Assembly (NCBI GenBank): GCA_023974075.1 | Contig: CM043792.1 | Coordinates: 9,281,456-9,345,455, forward strand | DNA length: 64,000 nt | DNA from: Chaenocephalus aceratus | Taxonomy: Eukaryota > Chordata > Actinopteri > Perciformes > Channichthyidae | Direction: 5' to 3' | Made by a program: the position numbers and the translations under genes | Notes under the pieces: model-generated | Database searches by the model: none | Told to the model about the DNA's origin: nothing | The model's input: the letters and a program-made list of their open reading frames with translations, nothing else | In this document: positions 35,201 to 43,507 of the stretch, piece by piece | Position numbering within the stretch: position 1 is the first letter of the stretch | How the letters are laid out: each line of letters starts with the position of its first letter

Positions 35201-37819
35201 GTAGGGTGCCTTGCTCAATTTACATACAATTAGGGAACGATATCAGCCGATATTCACTCTCTGCCGATCGATCGGTGCTCTCTATAAAGGCCGATCGTGA
35301 GAGCCGATCACATGACGTAAAATACAGAAAAGGCCTTGAGGTTTAAGTTTTTTTACACTTAACAGCATTTTAAAAAGACATGCAGTTTAAGTCCAAGTTT
35401 GAGCACCTAAAAATGGAAGATGTACTCCACGGAGGCCCAAGACCATAACAAAAAACATTTAATTATAAGGGGACACAGGGAGGTGTACATGTCAATCAGA
35501 GGGGTGGGTACCTCAGTGGGTACCAGAAGATTACATTTTGTTACCAACTGGGTTCATCCTTATTAATAATGCATGCACTCACTGTTCTGTGATGCACTTT
35601 TAATGCATTCACTATACACCATTCAGTTATGTTCTCAACTTTGATCATTGGCTAATTAATGATATAAAAAAAGCTACATAAATTAAGGGAATTACTGCAC
35701 TCTATGTATTGTCTCATTGTGTCAAACTAAAAATAAAATGCTGCAGGACTCCAAATGGAGAAATAAAGAAAACTATAGGCAATTCTAATTCTGACTAAAA
35801 TATAAGTTAAAGGTCGCATGTCATGCTTTTCTGGTTATTACCCGTCCCCTTGTGTGTTATGAAGGTTTTTATGCATGTAAACGGTCTGCAGAGTCACAAA
35901 CCCTCAAAGTACAAACTCTAAAACAGAAAAGATCTGTCCCCAGAACGCCTCGTTGGAGATTTCTCTTTTTCCATTTTCCACTCAATGTGAGTTTGGAAAA
36001 TTGCACAATATAAATATATAATATATTTAGTAGACCTCAACAATGGAATTATGATCAGTAGAAATGGCCATGACATGGGACCTTTAAAGACGTATGCTTT
36101 CCTTTGGAGTTGTGATCCTTTGAAGAGAAGACACTCATTTATGATATTTATTAAGTTTACTTAGTATTATTTTCACTCTATGCTGCTGAAATTAAACAAA
36201 ATAAAGATCTGATCTCCTTAGCAAACTCCTCAAGAGTAACTTTTTTAATTGAATTGAACTCAAGTACTATACTTTGCAACACATTTGTGGTAAATTACTT
36301 GAATCACAGTACTAGTGCCGGGTACTTTAACCGTTACACATTTAGTACGTTTAAAAAATACTTTGCAAGTCCTTTGCCTAAATTTATATTTTTTACACTG
36401 CTATTTGGCCACTTTAACGTCAAGTGCAAGATCTAAATATGTACATGAGACTTACATTATAACTGCTTCATCACAGAGGCCTAATCTATTAGTGTTTCAG
36501 GATATATGAAACAATTCCCTCACACAATTCCAGATTGATCTGTCTGGATATTTTATAACCGGCCTCTGTTGCTCTACACCTGCCTACTTCCCTTAAAGCT
36601 AATCATGTATAACAGTTACCAACCAGGATTATGGCAAGAAATGATGGAAAACCAAATGGCTTTCAGCCGCTAGCGTATTCATTTTAAAGGCTATTATTTA
36701 ACCTATAACATGAGGAAAACTGTGTGTGATTTACAACCTACTGTAATGGTTGACTGCAGCTGATGACATCTCTATTGCCCAGATTCAACTGATGATGATC
36801 TGTATTCAAGCTGTAATTTCTTGTTCATTACAGTTCTCAGTTTAGCTGCAGTATGTTACGTGAGTTGCTCACTGTGAATGATATTAATAAGACATTACCT
36901 GAAGATCTAATCAGGGTCATCAGACTTAAAAGTTGTATTTTCTTTAGACCTTGCAGCCTGACATATTTCAATAATGTTTTCAGGGCATATTTAATGCAAA
37001 GGAAAGTTGTTGAAAAGTAAATTAATTTGTTATAGTTTGATGACTTTAGAATTGTAATCTTAAAGGGTCCACAAGTAAAACCCAAACTAGCCCTTCCATA
37101 GCTTATTCCCTGTCCCACCAGTGTGTGGACATTCATTTATTGTGGCGTCCCACAGGGGTATGCTATTGGACCCCTTTTGTTCCTCATCTGCTGCTTCATC
37201 ATTCGTGTCTCCCTTGCTTTTAGCTGATGATGACAGCTATGTTGCTTTCACATTATCATGTTATCATACCTATTTTTTCTGCCAAATTGTTATAGTTGAT
37301 GACCTTGACATTTGAATTTAAAAGTGTCCACAAGTGAAGCGCAAAGCAGATCTTTCTTAACCCTTTCCCTGTCCCTTCCGTCACACTGACCTTGTAAGGC
37401 AGGACAACAGCAGAGCCTCCACTGATGCCCACGATGGGGACTGCCGTCTGAGTGGAAATGAAGTCCAAGATCTGGGCCACGGCCTCAGAGCCAACGTTGT
37501 CCTCGAACACCACTCCATGGACGCGGTTGGTGGAGAGGGTGTCACAGATGCGGGTTAGCAGTGCCCGTGGGTTTGTGTTGTTGACCAGCACAGTGATGGG
37601 GTTCACTTCAAGAGGCAGGTCCATGAAGTTTTCCCGGCTCAACCGCCCTTTAATTTCCGTCTGGTAGGCCGAGCCACTGAACACCACCGCCACGTTCACA
37701 GCGGGAGTGGGAACTCCGAAAGGCCGGCCTGAGCAGAAGGGCACAGTGAAGAACAGCAGCAGCAGCAGCGGCGGCGGCCACCACGGGGAGTCGCTCAAGC
37801 AGCCTAGACGAACGCCCAT
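10149..37819 (-). CDS. grin2c: grin2c-like NMDA receptor GluN2 subunit, 5' half (four coding exons)
   Basis: GluN2 subunits pair with GluN1 to form glutamate-gated, calcium-permeable NMDA receptors in the neuronal membrane; GluN2 binds glutamate. The joined exons (429, 600, 115 and 212 bp) cover the signal peptide, the whole amino-terminal domain and the first strand of the ligand-binding domain. Introns are about 13.8 kb, 3.5 kb, 9.0 kb and more than 10 kb. Vertebrate GluN2 family residues include [35 protein letters not shown] and [26 protein letters not shown] and the exon 1 block favour GluN2C over 2A, 2B and 2D. Transmembrane and C-terminal exons are outside the window. Exon 2 needs two 1-bp corrections. 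Fish often have two grin2c copies, and I cannot say which this is. Confidence 0.87.
10826..10945. repeat. Fragment rich in AACGCGTTACT-type motifs
   Basis: Contains TGTAACGCGTTACTG, GGTAACGGAGTAGTGTAAC and ACACGCGTTACTTCGTTAC within 120 bp. This is the pattern seen at the ends of a common fish DNA transposon. No matching second end or target duplication was found, so it is called only as a fragment. Confidence 0.35.
11537..11685 (-). repeat. Transposase-derived fragment, copy A
   Basis: About 75% similar by eye to 12074-12219, in the same orientation about 537 bp away. Read on the minus strand, both encode an LAEWDQVPA block like the EWD.IP block near the end of Tc1/mariner transposases, followed by a frame-broken basic stretch. 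Both copies end at TTGTAAGGCCCTGACA. Confidence 0.4.
11810..11965. repeat. Fragment related to the TTAA MITE family
   Basis: Shows the order found elsewhere in the window: TTTTGGGGTTTTCTATTTC, GTAGTGTGTTA, GCATGTAAATGGTCTGC, then GAGTTTCTCCCC..ACACACTCCCC..CTGAAA. The same order occurs at about 40700-40810 and 63540-63665. The ends are not defined here. Confidence 0.45.
12074..12219 (-). repeat. Transposase-derived fragment, copy B
   Basis: Direct-repeat partner of 11537-11685. The minus strand reads [16 protein letters not shown]. The two copies probably come from separate insertions of one family, or from a duplicated segment, with about 390 bp of other sequence between them. Confidence 0.4.
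12291..12313. repeat. (TA)n microsatellite
   Basis: About nine TA units. A second run of about 13 units occurs at 12711-12736, just before the hAT element at 12771. Confidence 0.85.
12505..12640 (-). pseudogene. Degenerate Tc1/mariner-like transposase fragment
   Basis: Reverse complement reads [13 protein letters not shown], close to the DLNPIEHLW.ELK block around the last catalytic residue of Tc1/mariner transposases. It is a short remnant without inverted terminal repeats. The motif is seen directly; the family assignment is inferred from one block. Confidence 0.4.
12771..13586. mobile_element. Non-autonomous hAT element
   Basis: 816 bp flanked by a perfect 8-bp duplication, GTCTATAT at 12763-12770 and 13587-13594. 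The ends are CAGGGGTCTGCAACCTTTTT and, in reverse complement, CAGGGGTCGGTAACCTGGGG, classic hAT CAGGGGT...ACCCCTG termini. The inside is AT-rich with no usable transposase. Near the right end (13534-13557) is an alternating GCATGC run. Confidence 0.92.
14633..16033. mobile_element. TIR element of unclear superfamily, 6-bp target duplication
   Basis: 1401 bp. The left end TACGGAGCCCTGGAGGGTTCAT mirrors the right end ATGAACCTTTAGGGGCTCCGTA. GCATAG flanks both sides (14627-14632 and 16034-16039). Just inside each end lie clusters of a GTGCGxACGA-type palindromic motif (14695-14790 and 15915-16000), possible subterminal binding sites. There is no transposase; frames such as 14758-15174 show no known domain. 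The interior holds further fish repeat sequence, including a GGTTTAGCGACATTTGACC block near 15490. Confidence 0.7.
17384..18289 (+). mobile_element. Probable solo LTR interrupted by a MITE
   Basis: Begins TGTCCCGTCAAAAG and ends TTCGTAACA, with AATAAA at about 18205 and a pyrimidine-rich TCTCCTGGGTCGTGCATTTGAGTCC block near the 3' end. The layout parallels the solo LTR at 25624-28093. I did not find a convincing flanking duplication, so the start is approximate. A TIR element at 17605-17984 interrupts it. Confidence 0.5.
17605..17984. mobile_element. MITE with TCTCAATC-type inverted repeats
   Basis: The left end GGTGTTTCTCAATCACGAGTA and the right end (reverse complement) GGTGTATCTCAATCTCGAGTA are inverted repeats of about 21 bp. 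CCCAG lies on each side (17600-17604 and 17985-17989). It inserts into the LTR-like repeat. There is no coding potential. The 5-bp duplication is short and GC-rich, so the exact limits may shift by a few bases. Confidence 0.55.
18290..19399. other. Intron 3 segment next to exon 3
   Basis: Includes a short TTAA-MITE-like piece (TTATGCTCATTTTCAGGTTCATATTTG near 18532-18560), then a G-rich stretch at 18597-18650. Otherwise there is no recognised feature up to the exon 3 donor. Confidence 0.4.
19400..19514 (-). CDS. grin2c: grin2c coding exon 3
   Basis: 115 bp, about residues 344-382. The acceptor is TTTCTCTGTAG at 19515 and the donor is ACAAG/GTGAGC at 19399. It encodes the end of the amino-terminal domain: [18 protein letters not shown], then [20 protein letters not shown]. 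It enters in phase 2, completing an Arg codon split with exon 2, and leaves in phase 0. NVT is a conserved glycosylation site. A 115-bp exon at this point is, as I recall, the usual GluN2 gene layout. Confidence 0.93.
19515..23016 (-). other. grin2c intron 2
   Basis: 3.5 kb, AT-rich. I see no recognisable mobile element or exon. Small reading frames in it (for example 20792-21016 and 21159-21467) lack any domain and are treated as chance. Confidence 0.6.
23017..23616 (-). CDS. grin2c: grin2c coding exon 2, with two apparent 1-bp deletions
   Basis: Encodes most of the amino-terminal domain, about residues 144-344. The acceptor is CCCTCTTCCTACAG at 23617 and the donor is TTCAG/GTATTT at 23016. 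Reading starts [12 protein letters not shown] and then loses frame at about 23578; it resumes in the next frame as [18 protein letters not shown] and loses frame again at about 23350, then continues [15 protein letters not shown] to NDTLFR. Both breaks look like one missing base at or beside a C pair. The exon is 600 bp, while phase agreement with exons 1 and 3 needs 3n+2, which 602 satisfies. This points to sequence or assembly errors more than decay, but a true pseudogene is not excluded. Confidence 0.88.
25920..27996 (+). mobile_element. L2-clade LINE, 5'-truncated, inserted in the solo LTR
   Basis: The 3' end carries the L2 tail TAAGTCGCTTTGGATAAAAG followed by TGTAATG repeats. TGTTCT at 25914-25919 recurs at 27997-28002 and marks the insertion. 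The open segments together encode the C-terminal part of the L2 ORF2 reverse transcriptase, with several frame changes upstream of 26800, so it is inactive. A close partial copy lies at 61438-62252. Confidence 0.88.
26803..27699 (+). pseudogene. L2 reverse transcriptase fragment
   Basis: The longest open stretch of the L2 copy. It contains [20 protein letters not shown] (RT palm motif), YADDTQ (catalytic aspartates, near 26938), [10 protein letters not shown] and [19 protein letters not shown]. Earlier motifs such as [13 protein letters not shown] are in another frame near 26685. Near 27337 an extra base after CTAGACT shifts frame relative to the 61-kb copy. The product would be a partial, non-functional RT. 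Confidence 0.85.
32756..34237. mobile_element. CACTG-ended DNA transposon (CACTA/EnSpm-like), non-autonomous
   Basis: 1482 bp. The left end CACTGTAAAATATTACC and right end ACATTTTACAGTG are inverted repeats, with TA on each side. Subterminal regions are packed with short TTACTGTAA and ACAGTAAT variants in both directions (32780-33000 and 33870-34200), typical of CACTA elements. The centre (33170-33850) is unlike the ends, is GC-rich and holds the 37-bp minisatellite. No transposase was found. The superfamily is inferred from the ends only. Confidence 0.62.
33344..33497. repeat. 37-bp minisatellite, four copies
   Basis: Units start at 33344, 33381, 33418 and 33455, with a partial fifth at 33492. 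The unit begins CAGGTGCACCTGGTCTG and continues through CTGGCTCCGCCTCTGCC. Neighbours differ mainly at one C/T position that alternates between copies, suggesting a later 74-bp duplication. CAGGTGCACCTG is a 12-bp perfect palindrome. The period, not divisible by three, shows up as repetitive reading frames in all phases, none of them a gene. Confidence 0.92.
34395..34629 (-). mobile_element. TTAA-type MITE, minus orientation
   Basis: Read on the minus strand it starts TTAAAGTGGCCCTATTATGC and runs through TTCTCTTTCC, GTGTGTTATATAGG and GAGTTTCTCTCCC to CATGAAAATATGTCACAG and then ACTGAACATTTG. The same block order appears at about 40680-41130 and 63534 onward. TTAA lies at 34630-34633; the other end near 34395 is less certain. 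Confidence 0.5.
34638..35806. other. Intron segment
   Basis: No exon. Contains a fragment with repeated CCGATCGATCGG-like motifs at 35235-35320 (GATATCAGCCGATATTC then GCCGATCG..GAGCCGATCAC), resembling the end of a hAT element but without a visible partner end. Confidence 0.4.
35811..36083. mobile_element. TTAA-flanked MITE
   Basis: 273 bp between TTAA at 35807-35810 and 36084-36087. The ends read AGGTCGCATGTCATG and, in reverse complement, AGGTCCCATGTCATG. A TTAA duplication is used by piggyBac and Kolobok elements; I cannot choose between them. There is no coding potential. Confidence 0.78.
37141..37250 (+). pseudogene. Degenerate LINE reverse transcriptase remnant
   Basis: About 110 bp reading GVPQG, then GPLLF, then ADDDSY, matching the spacing-poor remains of the VPQGS.LGP.LF and ADD motifs of non-LTR reverse transcriptases. 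It is antisense to grin2c, about 140 bp inside intron 1. Both motifs are visible but decayed. Confidence 0.45.
37391..37819 (-). CDS. grin2c: grin2c coding exon 1 (start codon, signal peptide)
   Basis: 429 bp, exactly 143 codons. The start is ATG at 37819-37817; the in-frame codon three positions upstream is GTG, so this ATG is the first. The N-terminus has a signal peptide whose core [10 protein letters not shown] is coded by a pure triplet run (37753-37778). The mature part starts VNVAVVFSG and includes [20 protein letters not shown] and ISGGSAVVL, close to GluN2C. The donor is ACAAG/GTCAGTG at 37390. A candidate acceptor (CTCCAGGCAG) ends at 37832, so a few bases of 5' UTR may share this exon. 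Confidence 0.93.
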
Positions 37820-37831
37820 CTCAGTCACCTA

Positions 37832-39881
37832 CTGCCTGGAGGTGGGGTCAGAGTGGAGGGAGGGGTCAGCAAAGGGATTGAAATGTTAGATACACAGCAC
37901 CAGTTGTTGTCTTTTTCTGAAATGTTGTGATAATACGCAGTAATGCCTGTTTGGCGGCCAACCAAACTGCCTTTTGTTTAGAGTTGGCTTATTTTGATCA
38001 TTGACCTTTTAGCTTTATCTCGCTTAGTGTGCTGGTCCGCCTGCAATAACTAAGACAGTGTAAGAACCCATTAACAGGCCCAGATTGGTTTATATTTAGA
38101 GTGAGGCCATGGTCAGGCTGTTGTGTCTTAGGGTGGCAGCTGCTGTTGTATTCTGCGGGCCAACCCAACAGATGGTGTCCAGTGTTTAATGCAACAAATG
38201 GAGAACAAGAGGGTTTATAATTTTTTCTCTCGTGACATTACTTTTGAAGCTGTTGCTTATTTCTTTCAGTGGTCTCCAAAGCATTCAAACTAAATCTACC
38301 AACGGTCTGCAGGCATGTGTTTGGCTATACTGATTAATTACAATGTGTTATCTGTTTGAGTTTTGTATTAGGTTAGGTTATTTTTTCTAGTTTCTAGATA
38401 CTGTCCTTTAAATTATTACGACAAAAAAAAAGTTTGTATACAAAAGGATGAAATTCAAAGAATTTTAAATAATCCAAGCTCTTTGTTCTACATTGCACCA
38501 CTAATGGACTGGAATTGAAACCAGTAACCCTTTGCCAAACTTTTCGTATTTCTTCAAAAGCCCTAATTCCTGTTTCCTGCCCTCTGGAAGGTAATGGGGG
38601 AGAAACACCACGAGAGAGCTTTGGTATGTCAATCCATGTAGCGTCGTTTAGCTTTCACATTGTAGCCCGACAGCGGTTTGTGTGTTGCTGTCAGACAGAC
38701 TTAGGCTCTTTGTCAAATCTGTCACAGTAGTGTTTGTGGCCCTGAGAGAGTGCTGCACACTGGTCCCCTGTCACAGAGATCTGATCCACCATGTGATGGA
38801 ATCCCAGTGGGGTGAATATATTGTAATCCCTTGGTAATCCCTGCCGGGCATCATGGCCTACAGTAGGGCTTGATTGTAGTGTATAAACTTATCAAGAAAT
38901 GTGGATAGTGCACAAGGCTCACTGTAGCTGTAGCATGTTCTACTTCCTGTGTGGGACTTAGCCATGAGCTCCCTTTAAAGAACAGGCATGCGGGTAAACA
39001 AGCCCGGTTGTAGAGGATCATCACTAGAATAGTTATCATAGAATGTTTTTCCAGTCATGCTGAAATCCACATAAAGATGTTGCACATGCGTGGGAAACTG
39101 TATATGCTATGTCCTACATGTGATTTTCCAGCTAGGCTTTGGCTCGTAAATCATTTTATAAATTGATTAGTCCCCACTGTTAGAGGGCATCATGACATTA
39201 GTCATGTTTCAGCTGTGACAGCAGCGGAATGGTTTGGGTTAATGTCTTTGATGGGGAGTAACGTACGTGGTGAAAATGCTTAAAAGCTTCGACCTCCCAT
39301 AGGTTTAATCAAGTCATGGAAACAGCTGTATGAAGGTCGTATCCTGGGGTTGTGGATATAGAGTTAAAGCAACAGGAAGTGAGTCATCAATAATTATTTG
39401 ACAAGGCTTTTTAAAGTCAACACACCTTCATATACCAAGACAATTGATAGGTTTGGGAAACAGGGGCTTCCAATATAACTTATTTAGTATTGAGATTCTG
39501 GATAGTGCTGTCACTAAGCCTTGTGATGCAGCTGAATGGCAGATTGCTTCTGATTTGCTTGGCCCTGACCCCTGAAACAAAAAGTCATCTGAACCTGTAA
39601 ACTGCACCAATTCACAGAGGATTTTATACTGTGCTTGGGCTAAATCCTCCAGAAAAAAAACATCCTGTGTAAACAACCGCTTGAGGCTTCACTCTGATGT
39701 TGGGGATCAAAAATCGCTGTGGCTTGTGCATGACAAGGTACATCCTCCACACATTATCATGACACAGTCTATTTGGCTCTGAAGCCTGGTTCTAAAGGAT
39801 ACAATGTGCAAACTGTAGTCTGAGCCGTGAGCAAGAGACAGGTTGCTGTTTGCGTCATGACACTGCCACTTACTGTGTGTG
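37832..39881. other. Upstream flank or 5' UTR intron of grin2c
   Basis: If the candidate acceptor just upstream of the start codon is real, this is a 5' UTR intron reaching to the upstream exon. Otherwise it is promoter-proximal DNA. No TATA box or CpG island stands out. No other coding sequence was seen. Confidence 0.45.
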
Positions 39882-39889
39882 ATATACAG

Positions 39890-40598
39890 TAGGGATGCCA
39901 GCGATTATTCGATTATTCGAATATTCGCTACAGTCTCCATAATCGAATATTATTTTTAAAATCGATTTTATTTATATGTTTTTTTTTTTATGTTTTTTTT
40001 TTTTTTTCCTGGCTTAGTTTCAACCAAAATTATATATGCTAATAATAGTAATAGTATTAATAATTGTAAATGGTCATTGGTCACACCACCAGTTTGTTTT
40101 ACTGTAAACTTGGAGGAAGCCTGCGTGCAGAGCAGACTGCTGCTGCAGCATGCTACACACCGACCCCGCCTCTCCCTCACACGTGCGACTAAAGATGAAC
40201 AAAGCGGCAGGTAAAAAGAGTTCCTCCTCGTGGAACTACTTCGAACTTACAAGTCCAAAGGAAGTTAAATGCAAGCTCTGCGAAAAGACGTTGGTCTATC
40301 ACAGCTCAACCTCAACAATGCGTTCGCATTTGAGTGCACGCCAAAGAGGTTACAGAGAAAGACGCAGCACAGCCGGCCATTACCAACTTCACTTCAAGGC
40401 CACGTCGTTGTGATGACATGCTTGTTTGTTGTTTGTACTGTTAAACATGTTCCAGTAAAGAAAACAACGGAATTCCTTTTTTTTTTTTTTTTCTCTCCCG
40501 CGGAGGGGGGGGGTGGGGAGTCGGTCGAATAATCGATTATTATTCGCCAGGGCTGCCGAATAATCGATTTTGATCATGGTCAGTTTCTGGCAACCCTA
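39890..40598 (+). mobile_element. Short hAT element carrying only a BED finger ORF (family 1)
   Basis: 709 bp with a perfect 8-bp duplication ATATACAG at 39882-39889 and 40599-40606. The ends are TAGGGATGCCAGCGATTATTCG and, in reverse complement, TAGGGTTGCCAG followed by a GATTATTCG block. Inside are poly-T tracts (39979-40008 and 40468-40491) and the BED ORF. Everything after the BED domain of the parent transposase is gone. A diverged reverse copy is at 45244. Confidence 0.9.
40195..40413 (+). CDS. BED-type zinc finger ORF of a hAT remnant
   Basis: Starting at the ATG of MNKAAGKKSSSSWNYFEL, this 72-codon frame has the BED layout: aromatic WNYF, VKCKLCEKTL (C-x2-C) and STMRSHL. The BED finger is the N-terminal DNA-binding domain of ZBED/hAT transposases. 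After SHLSAR the frame drifts into unrelated sequence, so the His pair may be incomplete. An in-frame ATG at 40150 would add 15 residues; the shorter start is chosen because the reverse copy keeps the same ATG. Expression is unknown. Confidence 0.55.
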   Translation: MNKAAGKKSSSSWNYFELTSPKEVKCKLCEKTLVYHSSTSTMRSHLSARQRGYRERRSTAGHYQLHFKATSL

Positions 40599-40679
40599 AT
40601 ATACAGAGGGACTGACATCGTTTACTATAAACCTTACTATCCTTATGTTATATATAGACATGCTGGTAAGACTCTTTTG

Positions 40680-41130
40680 ATGTATTGTAAACATTAAACA
40701 GGCCCTATTGTACTTTTTAGAGTTTTCCATTTCCTGTAGTGTGTTATGTAGGTTTGTGTGCATGTAAATTGAGTTTCTCATCCACACACTCCCCCCACTG
40801 CCTGAAAAGCCTCCATTAGACTCCTGTGTTCACTTCCATACCATAGTGACATCTCTATTTAACACCTGCACTTCTATTGTCTAGCACCCCAACAGACTGT
40901 AAATAATAGTCTAAGGGGCGGAACATCTTTTAGCGGTTGAACAATCACAACAGAGCCATCCAGCTAACCAATCAGAGCAGACTGGGCTCTGGTTTCAGAC
41001 AGAGGGTGAAAGTGGTGCTGCAGGACAGACAGTCATAAAGCATGTAAACATGTCACAGTAGAAGCACAATATACAAATATGAGCATCATTTGTCCTATTG
41101 AACCTATTAACAAGTACATGAAAATACATT
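40680..41130. mobile_element. MITE of the TTAA-related family
   Basis: Block order GGCCCTATTGTACTTTTTAG, TTTTCCATTTCCTGTAGTGTG, GCATGTAAATTGAG, CACACACTCCCCC..GCCTGAAAAGCC, then CCAATCAGAGCAGACTGGGC, and GTAAACATGTCACAGTAGAAG near the end. The similar 63534 and 34395 copies support the family. Exact ends are not resolved. Confidence 0.5.
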
Positions 41131-42693
41131 ATATGGGCTATTTTTTAAGGATTTTGGCCTTAGAAATAAGATATGGAAGGGAAGGTTGTATGTCTAAGCT
41201 TTCCTGCCATGTTTGGGAGTCAAGTCCCCATAATATCTCCAAAATGTGTGTCCCCGTAACATGATCAATATAAGTACACACACAGCAACTCCATCTCCCA
41301 GTGACAGATCATTTAAACAGCTGAAGTTGTTCTAACCTCTCTAACGAGGAGACATTTAATGAAATGTTACTGATGAAGTCGCTTCAAAATAGCTCACCTT
41401 GTATTTGTGCTGTTCTGTTGATAATGTGAACGTTATTAGAATAATTTCAATGACAAATAAGATTAAATAAAAACTAATGTGAGAGAACATTTCTGTAGTA
41501 CTGAACAATCTTTGTATTCTCTGTCTGCAGAGTTGTTTGACTAACAAACATTTATGATGTGCTTATCTCCCTCTAGTGGGTGACATATGGTGGAAGAAGT
41601 CTCTTTACAGAATTAGCTGGCATTTAAAAAACCTGTTAGGGCTTTATCGTACTATACCGTCATTCTTACCATCCTGCGATACCTTCCCTCTACTGACATA
41701 TATGTACATTTTGATAAACTAAGCACGTAATAAAGCAAATAGTACATCTGCATGTTCTGCCTCTATGTATGCTCGCTTCTACTGTATTTTGAATATTGTT
41801 AATAAGGTGAAGGAATTTTGCGCACGTTGACAATTCCTGCTCAATATGTATGGCTTTCACAGACTCAGTGATGAGAATACAAGCACAATTAATACACAAC
41901 TGCTGCAGTATGTTAATATTATAATTCTCACATATTGGTTTTTCTTCATGGTATAATTACCTCTCATTTATTTTCTTATTTATACTGTCTTTGGTCATTT
42001 AAAAAAAAAAACTGCGTATCACCTGTGGGCAATTTATATTAGTTTTCTACATTTTTATATTGAAATGCCATTGCTTTACTCTGTCAGTATTTGCTGCTGC
42101 AACAGCCAGGCATCCCCACAATGCAATTCCTATTCTCATTTTGTAATATCCAGCTCTTCATTTTCTGATTTTACCATATGAATTTGAATGAAAAGCTGCC
42201 ACCTATTGACGACTGCCAGCCGTCCAGCCTTCCACCTGATTTCTGATCCAGCTCATTAACGTGAAGCTGCAGCGGTAAATACCTCTGGCTGAGTAGTGAG
42301 GTCTCATCAATAGGCACAGTGTTTAATGACTGCCTTTATATTCCGGGCATGACGCCTCGTCTGCAGCTGTTTAACAACGTGCACCTGTCCCATCTTCTGC
42401 TACATGATCAATACACTTAGCCATGCATCTGCAGCCTGCTGCGTCAATGGCTCACGTGCTAATAAACTCCATATTCTATGTCATTATCAGGAAAAACTGC
42501 TGACCATCCATACAGTCCACAGCATTGCCTTCTAGGTGAAGTTTTGATACTGTACCAAGAGCCATTTAGTAATCTTTGACCTTTATTGACCTCCATGGTA
42601 AACTAGGAAAGGTGATTGACTTTGTCATAAACCAACATACACCTGGCCTCATATCACCCCTCCATTAAACGATGCTCTGTAATTGACACAAGA
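41131..42693. other. Non-coding segment
   Basis: AT-rich. I see no gene or definable element. The last 8 bases before 42702 form the left copy of the GAAATTAG duplication. Confidence 0.5.
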
Positions 42694-42701
42694 GAAATTA
42701 G

Positions 42702-43507
42702 TAGGGATGATCCGATCACGTGATCGGGGATCGGAGCCAATCACGTGATTTTCAAAAGATCTGAATCGGGAGAAAAAAATCGGGGATCGGGAATCTTTTT
42801 TTTTTTTTTTTTTATAAAATATTTTTTATTTTATTTAATGTTACAAACAAAAATGACCAGTTCCACGTCTTAAAGTCATCCTGAGGACTTAGTTTTGGTT
42901 TAAAATTACACAACATCATGTATGTGTTGCTTTCTTGGGCTTGTTTTCAGACCTGGTTGCTTATTTCTCTGAAATCTGGCAACAGAGTGGGCGCAGTGTC
43001 TCATAGTAGCAGTAAGCTAACGAGAGGCTACGTTCAGCTGGTGACTCGGGACAGAGAAAATGTCAGGAGTTTGGAAGTATTATAAAATTGAAAGCGAAGG
43101 CAGTGTAACAGCCAGATGCAATGTTTGCAAGGCAGAGGTTCCGCGTGGTGGAAAGAACAGAGCTACGTTCAACACGACCAATCTAATACGCTACCTGAGA
43201 AACAAACACCAACAACAACACGACGAGTACACAGCGGCCACTCGGGTAACGGCACTGAAACAACCGACACTTTCAGAGACTTTTAAAAGGAAAGAGAAAC
43301 TGCCCCAGAACAGTGAAAAGGCCAAAGAAATAACAGCCAAGATAGCTGAATTCATCGCGTTAGATGACCAGCCGTTATCTGTTACCTTTTTTTTCTCTTA
43401 ATGCATTGCATAAAGATCGGATCGGGAAAAATCGGTATCGGCAGATTGTCAAAATCAAATGATCGGAATCGGATCGGGAGCAAAAAAAGGTGATCGGGAC
43501 ATCCCTA
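42702..43507 (+). mobile_element. Short hAT element carrying only a BED finger ORF (family 2)
   Basis: 806 bp with an 8-bp duplication GAAATTAG at 42694-42701 and 43508-43515. The ends are TAGGGATGATCCGATCACGTG and, in reverse complement, TAGGGATGTCCCGATCACC. ATCGGGATCGG-type subterminal repeats lie at both ends. The middle holds one BED finger ORF. Its right-hand duplicate is also the left duplicate of the adjacent element at 43516. Confidence 0.92.
43060..43401 (+). CDS. BED finger protein fragment of a ZBED/hAT transposase
   Basis: 113 codons. MSGVWKYYKIESEGSVTARC opens like ZBED1-type BED domains (aromatic W.YY), then CNVCKAEVPRGG (C-x2-C) and NLIRYLRNKHQQQHDEY (His pair), then a linker TLSETFKRKEKLP. 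The frame ends at IALDDQPLSV, where full transposases continue into the catalytic region; that part is missing. The finger looks intact, so a DNA-binding-only protein is possible, but no promoter or expression can be shown from sequence. Confidence 0.65.
   Translation: MSGVWKYYKIESEGSVTARCNVCKAEVPRGGKNRATFNTTNLIRYLRNKHQQQHDEYTAATRVTALKQPTLSETFKRKEKLPQNSEKAKEITAKIAEFIALDDQPLSVTFFFS

Larger units (their letters stand above)
23617..37390 (-). other. grin2c intron 1
   Basis: About 13.8 kb, expanded by a solo LTR with a nested L2 (25624-28093), a CACTA-like element (32756-34237), TTAA MITEs and a small RT remnant (37141-37250). Stretches 23640-25618 and 28099-32755 hold no exon or clear element that I can name; 30480-30770 is more GC- and CpG-rich than its surroundings. 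Confidence 0.65.

Noticed and set aside
37817..37828. Possible start of grin2c three codons upstream
   Set aside because: That codon is GTG, not ATG. The ATG at 37819-37817 is the first Met and gives a good signal peptide.
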